Assembly: GCA_017533605.1 (NCBI GenBank)
Contig: JAFWKF010000001.1
Coordinates: forward strand, 62,001 to 126,000
DNA from: Candidatus Saccharimonadota bacterium
Lineage (GTDB): Bacteria > Patescibacteriota > Saccharimonadia > Saccharimonadales > Saccharimonadaceae
Length of the DNA: 64,000 nt
Direction of reading: 5' to 3'
Every line of letters starts with the position of its first letter. Positions within the stretch are counted from its first letter, which is position 1. Below, piece by piece: positions 26,529-34,593 of this stretch. Below the pieces are notes generated by a model. The model saw nothing but the letters and a program-made list of their open reading frames with translations. It did no database searches and had not been told where the DNA came from. Position numbers and translations under genes: made by a program.

Positions 26529-27706
26529 TACTCTACCCCCATAATCTCAAGCATCCGTTCGTCAATAATTTCAATCGTAAACTTTTCCAAACACATTTGA
26601 TAAGATTTATCACCCATCTTCTGCAGATTAGATTTATGCTCTATTATATAAATCATTTTATCAGCAAGGTCTTTGACGCGCTTCACTTTTACAAAATAGC
26701 CATTTTCTCCTTCTGCGATAGTCTCACGACAGCCAGGAGTATTAGTCGTAAGGATTGGTCTTCCCATAGCCATCGCTTCAAGTAGTGTCCTAGGAATCCC
26801 TTCGCGATAATACGTCGGTAGCACAAATACACTACATTCACCCACATATTTTTCTACATGATTTGTTTCCGGTATATATTCAACTATACCTTCATCAATA
26901 AAAGGTTTTAGTTCGTCCAAATTAACCGCGTTTTTCTTTTTGTCAATTGCGCCAATGTAAGCAAATTTTGCGTCTGGGTATTTTTCTTTTACGATTCTAG
27001 CAGCTTTAAAGTATTCTAAAACGCCTTTTTCTTTAATAACGCGCGATACCATCAAAAAACTAACTTTATCCTTAGGCAAGTTGTTACGAGAAAACTTCTT
27101 TAAGTTCACACCCGAACCATTCACGAGTTCACATTGACTACGCTTAACTAACTCTCTAGCCACAAATTCATTTATATCATCACGATTCTGAAAAATTACT
27201 TTCTTATTATATTTCAGAGCATATTTATACAAATGACTGCCAACAAATCTTAAAACATGCATTTTTAGCGTATCAGAAGAAAAAATCATACCAAGTCCGC
27301 AGATTAATGAATAAATCTCTTTTACGCCGGCACGATTTGCGGCTATCGAGCCAAAGATCACTGGCTTAATCGTAAAAGAAAAGACCTTATCTGGGGCTTC
27401 TTCTTTTATGATTCTTTTTAAATTACGATAATATGAAAAAGCGCCAAAAACTGACAATGAGTTTTTATTCAAATTAACCAATCGGACTTTTATGCCGTTT
27501 TGTTTAAAGAAGCTTTTATTTTCGTTTTCCGGAACTACAACTACAACTTCATACCCTTTTTTCTTAATATCGCAAAGTAAATCACCACGAAAATTAACGA
27601 CGGCCTTGGTTTTTGGGCCGACCATCAAAAACTTTTTAGGTTTCGCAGCTCGCGTGGTTTGGTCAGAAAAATCTGACCCATCCTGTTTTAATATTATCTG
27701 CTCCAC
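26528..27706 (-). CDS. Family 4 glycosyltransferase (PglA-like)
   Basis: A 392-residue GT-B enzyme and the first gene of the island. The VPENENKSFFKQNGIKVR, FSFTIKPVIFGSIAANRAGV and GSGVNLKKF stretches resemble PglA-type transferases that add the second sugar to an undecaprenyl-linked first sugar. The donor-binding EGIPRTLLEAMAMGRPILTT is at about 306-325. The start is a GTG at 27706 with no clear ribosome site. No initiating phosphoglycosyltransferase (PglC/WbaP type) is seen in this window, so that step must be encoded elsewhere. Confidence 0.87.
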   Translation of the reverse strand: MEQIILKQDGSDFSDQTTRAAKPKKFLMVGPKTKAVVNFRGDLLCDIKKKGYEVVVVVPENENKSFFKQNGIKVRLVNLNKNSLSVFGAFSYYRNLKRIIKEEAPDKVFSFTIKPVIFGSIAANRAGVKEIYSLICGLGMIFSSDTLKMHVLRFVGSHLYKYALKYNKKVIFQNRDDINEFVARELVKRSQCELVNGSGVNLKKFSRNNLPKDKVSFLMVSRVIKEKGVLEYFKAARIVKEKYPDAKFAYIGAIDKKKNAVNLDELKPFIDEGIVEYIPETNHVEKYVGECSVFVLPTYYREGIPRTLLEAMAMGRPILTTNTPGCRETIAEGENGYFVKVKRVKDLADKMIYIIEHKSNLQKMGDKSYQMCLEKFTIEIIDERMLEIMGVE

Positions 27707-27804
27707 GGTAATATATTTCCCGTATTAATTTTACCATACTTTTACTAAAACAGTAAAGAAGCTCGCGCTTTAATCTAATTATTTAGTTATTCAAGACCGA
27801 CTTC

Positions 27805-27885
27805 TTATTTTTGGTGTTTCTTTAAATACGCCATGAAGAGTGTTCTTCGTCGATTATCATGCGTAAACTGCCGTTTCATATTCAT
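27805..27885 (-). CDS. Possible 26-residue basic peptide, leaderless
   Basis: A minus-strand frame of 26 codons (MNMKRQFTHDNRRR, then a short tail ending KKHQK) starts six bases after a TATAAT (27892-27897), the same spacing as the leaderless genes. It lies between the S8 terminator and the exopolysaccharide island. No good -35 is seen and the family is unknown, so this is only a candidate. Confidence 0.35.
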   Translation of the reverse strand: MNMKRQFTHDNRRRTLFMAYLKKHQK

Positions 27886-27906
27886 GTTTTTATTATATAT
27901 ACCGCC

Positions 27907-27932
27907 AAAAATAGCCCCGGAGGGCTATTTTT
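27907..27932. terminator. Intrinsic terminator after S8
   Basis: An 11-pair stem AAAAATAGCCC / GGGCTATTTTT with loop CGGA lies ten bases after the S8 stop. It closes the L3-S8 operon and separates it from the exopolysaccharide genes on the same strand. Confidence 0.9.
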
Positions 27933-27942
27933 GCCAAGTTTG

Positions 27943-28344
27943 TTACCAAACTTTAACTAGGATTTCGCCGCCAAGGCGGTTTTTCTTAGCTTCACGGCCG
28001 GTCATTAGACCTTTGGAAGTAGAAATAATCACCATGCCGCGACCGGATTTAACCGTAGGAATATCATCTGCTGATGAATAAACACGGCGGCCTGGTTTAG
28101 AAACCTTGTCAATTTCGTTGATTTTGGCGTTTTGGCCAGCTTCGTTAATGGTAACTTTGAGGAGTCCGCGTGGTTTGCCTTCTTGGATCTCATAGCTTAA
28201 GATGTAACCATTTTTGGCTAGAACTTCGGCTATCCCTGCTTTAAGGCGTGAAGTAGGGACAAGAATTTCGTTTTTACCTACCATCACGGCATTACGAATG
28301 CGAGTGATAAGGTCGGCGACTTGGTCTGTTGATTGTAATGACAT
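27943..28344 (-). CDS. rpsH: Ribosomal protein S8 (uS8)
   Basis: The 133-residue small-subunit protein binds the central domain of 16S rRNA early in assembly. It starts DQVADLITRIRNAVMVGK and ends with the conserved KGLMTGREAKKNRLGGEILVKVW. In most bacteria L6 follows; here a terminator and the polysaccharide island follow instead. Confidence 0.96.
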   Translation of the reverse strand: MSLQSTDQVADLITRIRNAVMVGKNEILVPTSRLKAGIAEVLAKNGYILSYEIQEGKPRGLLKVTINEAGQNAKINEIDKVSKPGRRVYSSADDIPTVKSGRGMVIISTSKGLMTGREAKKNRLGGEILVKVW

Positions 28345-28360
28345 ATTCTTCTCCTTTCTC

Positions 28361-28630
28361 CTACCAGCTACTCTTAGTTACACCAGGAATTTCACCTTTA
28401 CTTGCTTTTTCCCGGAAATTAATACGACTTAAACCAAAGCGGCGCATGTAACCACGAGGACGACCATCTAGCATATCGCGGTTTTTGAGCCTTGTAGGAC
28501 TGGCGTTGCGTGGAAGCTTTTGCAAACCTTCCAAATCACCAGCAGCTTTAAGGGCAGCGCGTTTGGCTTTATATTTTTCATTCATTTTGCGCCGTTTTTC
28601 GTCACGGAGGACTGCTGATTTCTTAGCCAT
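28361..28630 (-). CDS. rpsN: Ribosomal protein S14 (uS14)
   Basis: An 89-residue S14 of the longer, zinc-free type: no Cys residues are present. The C-terminal [22 protein letters not shown]-like block (here [22 protein letters not shown]) and the SW end are typical. Its ATG overlaps the L5 stop by one base. Confidence 0.96.
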   Translation of the reverse strand: MAKKSAVLRDEKRRKMNEKYKAKRAALKAAGDLEGLQKLPRNASPTRLKNRDMLDGRPRGYMRRFGLSRINFREKASKGEIPGVTKSSW

Positions 28631-29238
28631 TATTTAGCCTCCTTTTCAAACGGCATGCCGAAGAGTTCTAACAATTTAAGGCTTCCTTCCTTTGAACCGT
28701 TTTTAATAATAAATGTAATTTCAAGTCCGTGGAGAGCGGCTGCATCCTCAAAGGTGATCTCTGGGAAAACAGTTTGCTCTTTAAGACCTAAATTATAATT
28801 ACCTTGTACATCAAATGCCGAGCGGCTCACACCGTGAAAATCACGGACGTGTGGCAAAGCCACATTGATAAGACGATCAACAAATTCATACATTTTGTCA
28901 TTGCGTAAAGTTACGAGATAGCCAACTGGGGCACCCATGCCTTTACGAATTTTGAAGGTAGCGATAGATTTTTTCGCGAGTCTGGAGGTTGGGGCTTGAC
29001 CGGTGATTTTGGTCAAAGTCAAAGCTACAGTCTCGGTGAATTTCTTGTCTTCGCGTTTTTTACCAACGCCAGAGGAAACTACTACCTTTTTTAGTTCTGG
29101 AACTTGGTTGATGTTTTTGAGGCCAAGTTCTTTCTTTAGTTTCGCCTTCAACTCTGAATTGTAGAGAGCTTTGAGGCGTGGTTGTGCTTGTGGCTTAGCT
29201 TTTGGGCTAGCTTTAGCAGCCGTTTTCTTTTCCGCCAT
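28630..29238 (-). CDS. rplE: Ribosomal protein L5 (uL5)
   Basis: A 202-residue 5S rRNA-binding protein of the central protuberance. About 20 extra N-terminal residues rich in Lys, Ala and Pro precede the usual start around [18 protein letters not shown]. The [15 protein letters not shown] and [19 protein letters not shown] segments are conserved. Coupled to L24 by a TAATG overlap. Confidence 0.95.
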   Translation of the reverse strand: MAEKKTAAKASPKAKPQAQPRLKALYNSELKAKLKKELGLKNINQVPELKKVVVSSGVGKKREDKKFTETVALTLTKITGQAPTSRLAKKSIATFKIRKGMGAPVGYLVTLRNDKMYEFVDRLINVALPHVRDFHGVSRSAFDVQGNYNLGLKEQTVFPEITFEDAAALHGLEITFIIKNGSKEGSLKLLELFGMPFEKEAK

Positions 29239-29519
29239 TATTTAGCTCCTTTCTTTGCTTTAGTTTTCTTAGCTGGTTTTTTCTCAGCTTTAGCAGACTC
29301 GGTCAGCTTCAGATTTGAAAAATCAATACCTACATGGATGGTTTTCTTACCACCAGCAGGATTGAGGTAGGTTTTTTTCATGTGACGATCGCGCACGCCG
29401 ATACCTTCAAGGCAAGCCTTGCGGGCTGTGCGGTCAATTTTGACAATCTTAGCTTCTTTACCTTTGTTGGCGCCAGAGATTACTCTTACTTTGTCATTGA
29501 TCTTTAGATTTTGTGCCAT
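29238..29519 (-). CDS. rplX: Ribosomal protein L24 (uL24)
   Basis: A 93-residue assembly-initiating protein with the KOW motif at its start (KVRVISGANKGKEAKIVKID). The usual downstream HMKKTYLNPAGGKKTIHVGIDFSNL follows, then a Lys/Ala-rich tail. It begins just after the L14 stop and overlaps L5 by one base. Confidence 0.94.
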   Translation of the reverse strand: MAQNLKINDKVRVISGANKGKEAKIVKIDRTARKACLEGIGVRDRHMKKTYLNPAGGKKTIHVGIDFSNLKLTESAKAEKKPAKKTKAKKGAK

Positions 29520-29520
29520 T

Positions 29521-29889
29521 TTAGAGTACCTCCGGTGCTAGGCTAATGATTTTCATAAAGCCTTTATCACGTAATTCCCTTGGGATAGGCCCGAAAACAC
29601 GGGTACCTTTAGGAGTTTTGTCATCATTTACGAGCACAGCAGCGTTTTCGTCAAAACGGATGGTAGAACCATCTGGACGACGAATTGGAGCTACGGTGCG
29701 AACGATGACAGCGCGAACTACGGCTTTCTTCTTGACGCCACCGTTTGGAGTAGCATCTTTAACCGAGCAGGTTACAATGTCGCCAACTCTAGCATAGCGA
29801 GCGCGGGTACCGCCAAGTACGCGGATTACGCCTAGCTCTTTGGCACCAGAGTTGTCAGCAACTTTTAATCTAGTTTCCTGTTGAATCAT
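29521..29889 (-). CDS. rplN: Ribosomal protein L14 (uL14)
   Basis: A 122-residue protein at the subunit interface. [27 protein letters not shown] at the start and [28 protein letters not shown] at the end are near-consensus. Its ATG overlaps the S17 stop by one base. Confidence 0.97.
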   Translation of the reverse strand: MIQQETRLKVADNSGAKELGVIRVLGGTRARYARVGDIVTCSVKDATPNGGVKKKAVVRAVIVRTVAPIRRPDGSTIRFDENAAVLVNDDKTPKGTRVFGPIPRELRDKGFMKIISLAPEVL

Positions 29890-30233
29890 TATGCCTCCTC
29901 CCCTTCAGATTCTTTAGCCTTGGCGATTTTGTCGGCGCCAACTTTTTCTGGCAGGTCAATCTGAGTGACATTTTCTTTTAATTCAACTGCACCACGCGAC
30001 TTTTCTATAATCTTGACGAGAGAATAAGCTTTGGTCTTGGAAATTGGGCGAACCATGGTAATTTCTACAAGGTCGCCGACTTTAGCTTCGTTCTTTTCAT
30101 CATGAGCAGTATATTTACGAGTTTTAGTGTACTGCTTGCGATAAAGTGGGTGGGTTTCGCGACTCACGATGGAGACGGTAATGGTCTTATCACGCTTATC
30201 GGAAGTTACGATTCCTATGAGTGAGTGTGCCAT
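29889..30233 (-). CDS. rpsQ: Ribosomal protein S17 (uS17) with C-terminal extension
   Basis: The 114-residue protein contains the S17 OB-fold ([59 protein letters not shown]) in its first 80 residues. About 30 additional residues follow, ending in an acidic Glu-rich tail. It starts two bases after the L16 stop, so no L29 gene fits between them as it does in most bacteria. Confidence 0.93.
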   Translation of the reverse strand: MAHSLIGIVTSDKRDKTITVSIVSRETHPLYRKQYTKTRKYTAHDEKNEAKVGDLVEITMVRPISKTKAYSLVKIIEKSRGAVELKENVTQIDLPEKVGADKIAKAKESEGEEA

Positions 30234-30234
30234 T

Positions 30235-30654
30235 TTAGAACTCCTCTTTCTTAATTATTTTACATTTAACTGGCAATTTGTGTGAAGCCAGTCTTAAAGC
30301 TTCACGCGCTTGCTCATCGGTGACATCGGCAATTTCAAACATTACCGTGCCAGCTTTGACTTTTGCAACATAATATTGCGGTTCACCTTTACCAGAACCC
30401 ATTTTCACGTCTAACGGTTTTTTGGAAACTGGTGTGTGTGGGAAAATTCGGATCCAAATTTTACCACCGCGTTTAATATAACGGGTAATTGCCTGACGGG
30501 CAGCCTCAATTTGACGGCTGGTGATGCGCTCGTTGTCAAGCGACATCAAACCATAGTCACCAAATGCGACCGTATTGCAACGAGTGGCAATACCTTCGTT
30601 TTTACCTTTGCGTACCTTGCGATGTGGTACTTTTTTCGGAATTAAAATAGCCAT
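30235..30654 (-). CDS. rplP: Ribosomal protein L16 (uL16)
   Basis: A 139-residue protein near the A site and peptidyl transferase centre. It begins [21 protein letters not shown] and contains [26 protein letters not shown] and the [17 protein letters not shown] block. It directly abuts S3. Confidence 0.96.
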   Translation of the reverse strand: MAILIPKKVPHRKVRKGKNEGIATRCNTVAFGDYGLMSLDNERITSRQIEAARQAITRYIKRGGKIWIRIFPHTPVSKKPLDVKMGSGKGEPQYYVAKVKAGTVMFEIADVTDEQAREALRLASHKLPVKCKIIKKEEF

Positions 30655-31281
30655 TTACTTTTCCCCCTTATAAATCCAAACTTTAACTCCAACGATACCG
30701 GCAATAGTAGGTGCATGATGACAGTAAAAGTCAATATCTGCACGTAAAGTATGTAGAGGCACGGAGCCTTCAATAAACTTTTCGCGGCGAGACATTTCTG
30801 CACCGTTCAAACGGCCAGCTACTTCAATACGTACGCCTTTGGCGCCAGCATTCATAGTGGATTGTAATGCCATTTTGACTGCACGGCGGAAATTCATACG
30901 TTTGCCAAGTTGGAAGCCGATGTTTTCGGCAACGAGTTTGGCGTTAAGTTCTGGTTTTTTAACTTCTTCAACATTTATGCGGATTGGACCATCAACGATT
31001 TTCTCAAGTTCTTTTTTAAGTTCGTTGATGCCAGCGCCTTGCTTACCAATTACGGCACCTGCTTTAGCAGTTAAAATTGTAATGGTGGTAAGATTTGCGG
31101 AACGCTCAATATTAATACGCGCAATAGTTGGGCGAGCTTTGTAGCGTTCTTCAATCAGGCGGCGAATCTTATCATCTTCTACTAGCCAATGGCGAAAGTC
31201 TGATTTTCTCGTAAACCATTTTGAAGACCAGTCACGGCTAACTTGGAGACGGTAAGAGATGGGATTAACCTTCTGACCCAT
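30655..31281 (-). CDS. rpsC: Ribosomal protein S3 (uS3)
   Basis: About 208 residues from the ATG at 31281 (MGQKVNPISYRLQV), the universal S3 start, two bases after the L22 stop. A longer in-frame start at 31416 would lie inside L22 and is rejected. The KH domain (TILTAKAGAVIGKQGAGINELKKEL) and the C-terminal GAKGVRIEVAGRLNGAEMSRRE block are present. S3 lines the mRNA entry channel. Confidence 0.96.
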   Translation of the reverse strand: MGQKVNPISYRLQVSRDWSSKWFTRKSDFRHWLVEDDKIRRLIEERYKARPTIARINIERSANLTTITILTAKAGAVIGKQGAGINELKKELEKIVDGPIRINVEEVKKPELNAKLVAENIGFQLGKRMNFRRAVKMALQSTMNAGAKGVRIEVAGRLNGAEMSRREKFIEGSVPLHTLRADIDFYCHHAPTIAGIVGVKVWIYKGEK

Positions 31282-31282
31282 A

Positions 31283-31666
31283 TTACTTTTTCTCCTTTTC
31301 TGCTTTTTTAGCTTTTTCTTCGCCGGCGACCTCGACGAATATGTTACTGGAAATGATTTCGTAAGGAAGAGCGCGACCACGAGAAGCTGGTTTGTAGCGG
31401 CGCATTCTAGTACCACTGGTTACAAAAATGCGTGAAATGCGAACAGTTTTTGGATCAATAGATTTTTTAGAATTATTGAGTAAGTTCGCATTAGCCGATT
31501 CAACAGCTTTTAATACTGCCCTAGCAGCACGGCGTGGGGTGTGCTCTAAAATTACTACAGCATCGGCAACGTAGCGATCTCGCACTAAGCTAGCAACAAT
31601 GTTAGTTTTGCGAGGCTGGCTGTCAATACCTTTCTCATATGCGTGTGCAAAATATGTGTCTGCCAT
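31283..31666 (-). CDS. rplV: Ribosomal protein L22 (uL22)
   Basis: A 127-residue protein whose beta-hairpin lines the peptide exit tunnel. TPRRAARAVLKAVESANANL and the hairpin region RISRIFVTSGTRMRRYKPASRGRA are recognisable. The C-terminus carries a Lys/Glu-rich tail. A few bases separate it from S19. Confidence 0.95.
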   Translation of the reverse strand: MADTYFAHAYEKGIDSQPRKTNIVASLVRDRYVADAVVILEHTPRRAARAVLKAVESANANLLNNSKKSIDPKTVRISRIFVTSGTRMRRYKPASRGRALPYEIISSNIFVEVAGEEKAKKAEKEKK

Positions 31667-31669
31667 AAT

Positions 31670-31963
31670 TTATGCCTTTCCTTTCGCGGCTGCAGCTTCG
31701 GCAGCTTTTTTACCACCGTGGCGGCGGAATTTACGAGTAGGAGCAAATTCACCTAATTTATGACCAACCATATTTTCTGAAATATAAACTGGTACATGAA
31801 CTCTACCGTTGTGGACGGCGATAGTTCGGCCAACCATCTCAGGAGAGATGGTGGATTGGCGTGCCCAAGTCTTAATGACGGTGCGATCTTCCGTCCCGAG
31901 GGCAGCGACTTTTTTCGCGAGCTTGTAGTCCACAAATGGACCCTTCTTAAGACTCCGAGACAT
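31670..31963 (-). CDS. rpsS: Ribosomal protein S19 (uS19)
   Basis: A 97-residue protein of the small-subunit head. [19 protein letters not shown] at the start and [34 protein letters not shown] are near-consensus. The end is Ala/Lys-rich. It overlaps the L2 stop by one base. Confidence 0.97.
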   Translation of the reverse strand: MSRSLKKGPFVDYKLAKKVAALGTEDRTVIKTWARQSTISPEMVGRTIAVHNGRVHVPVYISENMVGHKLGEFAPTRKFRRHGGKKAAEAAAAKGKA

Positions 31964-32799
31964 TATTTCCTCTTTCCTTCGTGGCGACTGCGCACGATCA
32001 TTTTATTGGTTTTCTTATTGTGACGGGTGCGTTTGCCTAGTGTCAACTGACCCCAAGGTGTGCGAGGGGCTTTACCAGAGCCGTGGCGGCCGCCATCACC
32101 ACCACCGTGTGGGTGGTCGGTTGCGTTCATCACGACACCGCGAACAGTTGGGCGAATACCCTTACGGCGCCTACGACCAGCGGCACCAATTTTCACATTC
32201 TGATGTTGTTCGTTTGAAACTGTACCGATAGAAGCTTTGCAAGCACTTAAAACTTTGCGGACTTCACCAGATGGCATTTTTAAAGTGGCATAGCCATTTT
32301 CTTTTGCCATAAGCTGAGCTTGAGTACCAGCGGCACGTACCATTTGAGCGCCTTTGCCTGGATTCAACTCAATCGCATAGACAAAAGTACCAACTGGAAT
32401 GTTTTCTAGAGGCATGCGGTTGCTATCTTCTATTTCAATCTCTTTGCCGGTTTTAAAGGTGGAACCTTTAGTCATTTTGGTATCGGCAAGGGTGTAATAA
32501 TAAACACCATTTTCATCTTTTACACGAGCGATACGAGCACTACGATTAGGATCGTACTCAATCTCTTCAACGGTAAAAGTGAGATTTTCTGGTAGTTCGT
32601 AGGTCATAATACGATAGTGGCGCTTAACTCCACCACCACGGTGACGCACCGTGATACGACCTTGGTTGTTTTTACCCGACTGTTGCTTTTTAGCCTTTAA
32701 AAGTGACTTTAATGGTTTTTTGGTCGTGATTTGATCAAAATCCTGAGTCGTCTTTTGGCGTTGAGCTGGTGTAATCGGGCGATATGCTTTAATTGCCAT
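31963..32799 (-). CDS. rplB: Ribosomal protein L2 (uL2)
   Basis: The 278-residue protein is central to subunit joining and peptidyl transfer. The N-terminal RPITPAQRQ, the [17 protein letters not shown] block and the C-terminal [22 protein letters not shown]-type loop with its conserved His are present. It is coupled to L23 by a one-base overlap. Confidence 0.97.
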   Translation of the reverse strand: MAIKAYRPITPAQRQKTTQDFDQITTKKPLKSLLKAKKQQSGKNNQGRITVRHRGGGVKRHYRIMTYELPENLTFTVEEIEYDPNRSARIARVKDENGVYYYTLADTKMTKGSTFKTGKEIEIEDSNRMPLENIPVGTFVYAIELNPGKGAQMVRAAGTQAQLMAKENGYATLKMPSGEVRKVLSACKASIGTVSNEQHQNVKIGAAGRRRRKGIRPTVRGVVMNATDHPHGGGDGGRHGSGKAPRTPWGQLTLGKRTRHNKKTNKMIVRSRHEGKRK

Positions 32800-33173
32800 T
32801 ACTTGTCCTCCTTCTTAGCAGACTTTGCTGGCTTTGCTTTAGGCTCTTCTTTCTCTGGTTCATCAAAGACTTTGATAGAGTCGCCCTTCTTTAATCTTAC
32901 GTAGGCAAATTTCTTGTCTTGGCGATGAGTGATGCCTGGATAAGCGTGTTTGCCTTTACTAAATTTGGTCTTTTTACCATTGCGAATTAATGTACGTACA
33001 TCGGTAACGGTGACATTAAATTCTTTTTCAACCATCTTAGCGATTTCTTGTTTGCTCATAGATTTTTTGACTGGGAAAACATAAATCCGGTTGGTTTGTT
33101 CTAGGTAGCTTTTCTCAGTAGCGCGTGGCTCAATGAGGTGAAGCTCAATATTGGTCTTGTCGTTCTTTGCCAT
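32799..33173 (-). CDS. rplW: Ribosomal protein L23 (uL23)
   Basis: A 124-residue exit-tunnel protein that docks trigger factor and SRP. EPRATEKSYLEQTNRIYVFPV, ISKQEIAKMVEKEFNVTV-like sequence and the KKFAYVRLKKGDSIKVF end are present. A basic, Pro-containing extension of some 20 residues follows. One base separates it from L4. Confidence 0.94.
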   Translation of the reverse strand: MAKNDKTNIELHLIEPRATEKSYLEQTNRIYVFPVKKSMSKQEIAKMVEKEFNVTVTDVRTLIRNGKKTKFSKGKHAYPGITHRQDKKFAYVRLKKGDSIKVFDEPEKEEPKAKPAKSAKKEDK

Positions 33174-33174
33174 T

Positions 33175-33774
33175 TTACTTCTCCTCTCCTAGTAGCCAGT
33201 TTTCAGTTGCTTTTAAGGCAGCTTCGCTAAATACGATTGCATCTGCGTTCATAATGTCATAGACGTTTAAGTAAGTTGCGCGAACTAATTTGACGTTTGG
33301 CAAATTGTTGGTTGAACGTAAAATTTCTGGAGTTTTTTCGTTTGCAACCGCGAGTACATTTTTGCCTTCTAGCTTCATGTCTTTTAAGACTTTAACTGCG
33401 CTCTTAGTTTTGCCATCTAATTTTACGGCTGGATCAAGCACAAATACTGCTTTTGCAGCATTTTTCATTGATAGTGCCTGGCGTACAGCGAGTAATTTTG
33501 ATGATTTGGCGATTTTCTTGGTGAAGTTTTCGTTGCCAGTGCGGCCGAAAGCGACACCACCATGGCGCCAGATTGGGTTACGAGTAGAACCAAAACGAGC
33601 TCTACCGGTACCTTTTTGTCTCCATGGTTTTTTACCACCACCGCGGACCTCGCCACGCTTTAAAGTTTTAGCGTGAGATGATCTAGAGTTTGCTAAATAT
33701 GCATCATAGGCGAGTTTCACGAGTTCGTGGTTTTCTACTTTGAGACCAAATACGTCTTTGTTTAATGTAGCCAT
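33175..33774 (-). CDS. rplD: Ribosomal protein L4 (uL4)
   Basis: A 199-residue protein with the exit-tunnel loop GEVRGGGKKPWRQKGTGRARFGSTRNPIWRHGG at about 43-75. In E. coli L4 represses its own operon through the S10 leader. Here the operon begins with L3 behind a different structured leader, so the same control is only a possibility. Confidence 0.96.
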   Translation of the reverse strand: MATLNKDVFGLKVENHELVKLAYDAYLANSRSSHAKTLKRGEVRGGGKKPWRQKGTGRARFGSTRNPIWRHGGVAFGRTGNENFTKKIAKSSKLLAVRQALSMKNAAKAVFVLDPAVKLDGKTKSAVKVLKDMKLEGKNVLAVANEKTPEILRSTNNLPNVKLVRATYLNVYDIMNADAIVFSEAALKATENWLLGEEK

Positions 33775-33775
33775 A

Positions 33776-34396
33776 TTACTCCTTTCCCTCCACGCTTACG
33801 ATACCTTTTTTCGGACCAGGGACTGCGCCCTTAAGGCCGATTAGATTCTTTTCTGCATTGATGTATGCAACTACGAGATTTTTGACTGTTACTTGGTCGT
33901 GTCCCATACGGCCTGGCATCTTTTTACCCTTGAAAACTTTTTGTGGGTACATAGAGCCGATTGAGCCGACACGGCGAATGTTGCCCTTGAAACCGTGAGT
34001 GTTGCGTGATTCGTTAAAGTTATAACGTTTGACGGTACCAGCAAAACCTTTACCTTTGCTGATGCCAGTCACTGCAACTTTGTCGCCGAGCTTGAAGCTT
34101 TCTACGGTGATAGTATCACCAAGCTTGAGCTCTGCTGGGATTTCGCCAAGACGAAATTCTTTGATGGTTTTAGGACTGATGTTTTCACCGGCCTTTTTAA
34201 CGTGGCCAGTAACCGACTTGCTCAGATTCTTACCCTGACCGTAGCCCACTTGCACAGCATTATAACCATCGGTTTCGGTGGTCTTTATCTGAGTCACCGT
34301 GCATGGACCGGCTTGAAGAATTGTAACTGGAGTTACAACGCCATCATCGCCGATAATCTGGGTCATACCAATTTTGGTGCCGAGAATGACTTGCAT
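33776..34396 (-). CDS. rplC: Ribosomal protein L3 (uL3)
   Basis: The 206-residue early-assembly protein begins MQVILGTKIGMTQI and holds the long internal loop KGFAGTVKRYNFNESRNTHG / GSIGSMYPQKVFKGKKMPGRMG. It is the first gene of the operon; S10, its usual upstream neighbour, is absent and prfB lies there instead. An AAAGGAAAGG site precedes the ATG after a leader of about 160 bases. Confidence 0.96.
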   Translation of the reverse strand: MQVILGTKIGMTQIIGDDGVVTPVTILQAGPCTVTQIKTTETDGYNAVQVGYGQGKNLSKSVTGHVKKAGENISPKTIKEFRLGEIPAELKLGDTITVESFKLGDKVAVTGISKGKGFAGTVKRYNFNESRNTHGFKGNIRRVGSIGSMYPQKVFKGKKMPGRMGHDQVTVKNLVVAYINAEKNLIGLKGAVPGPKKGIVSVEGKE

Positions 34397-34555
34397 TTCT
34401 TGCCTTTCCTTTATTAATTAATACTCCACGCCCCTGTAAGGCGTACTTTTTATTTTGTCTCTGTACAACAGACAAAATTACACTATTAAAACTAGACTTT
34501 TAGGCCGGTTTCCGCTCGTGAGTTAAACGGACCTCTCCTTATGTCTAGATATAAC
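34397..34555 (-). promoter_or_regulatory. Structured leader of the L3-S8 operon
   Basis: About 160 untranslated bases lie between the promoter and the L3 ATG. They form at least three helices: ATTTTGTCT / AGACAAAAT (34452-34460 with 34470-34478); CTAGAC / GTCTAG (34492-34497 with 34543-34548), enclosing an AGGyCCGTTT-like stem; and a GTACGCC / GGGCGT stem nearer the gene. The size and position are those of ribosomal-protein autoregulation sites, but it matches no leader class that I can name. Confidence 0.55.
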
Positions 34556-34561
34556 GCTATA

Positions 34562-34590
34562 ATTATAGCACAGTTTTTTTCTCTTGCCAA
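34562..34590 (-). promoter_or_regulatory. Promoter of the L3-S8 operon
   Basis: TTGGCA (34585-34590), 17 bases and TGCTATAAT (hexamer 34562-34567) on the minus strand. The GCTATAATTATAGC core is palindromic, so a -10 also faces the other way. Confidence 0.75.
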
Positions 34591-34593
34591 CCC

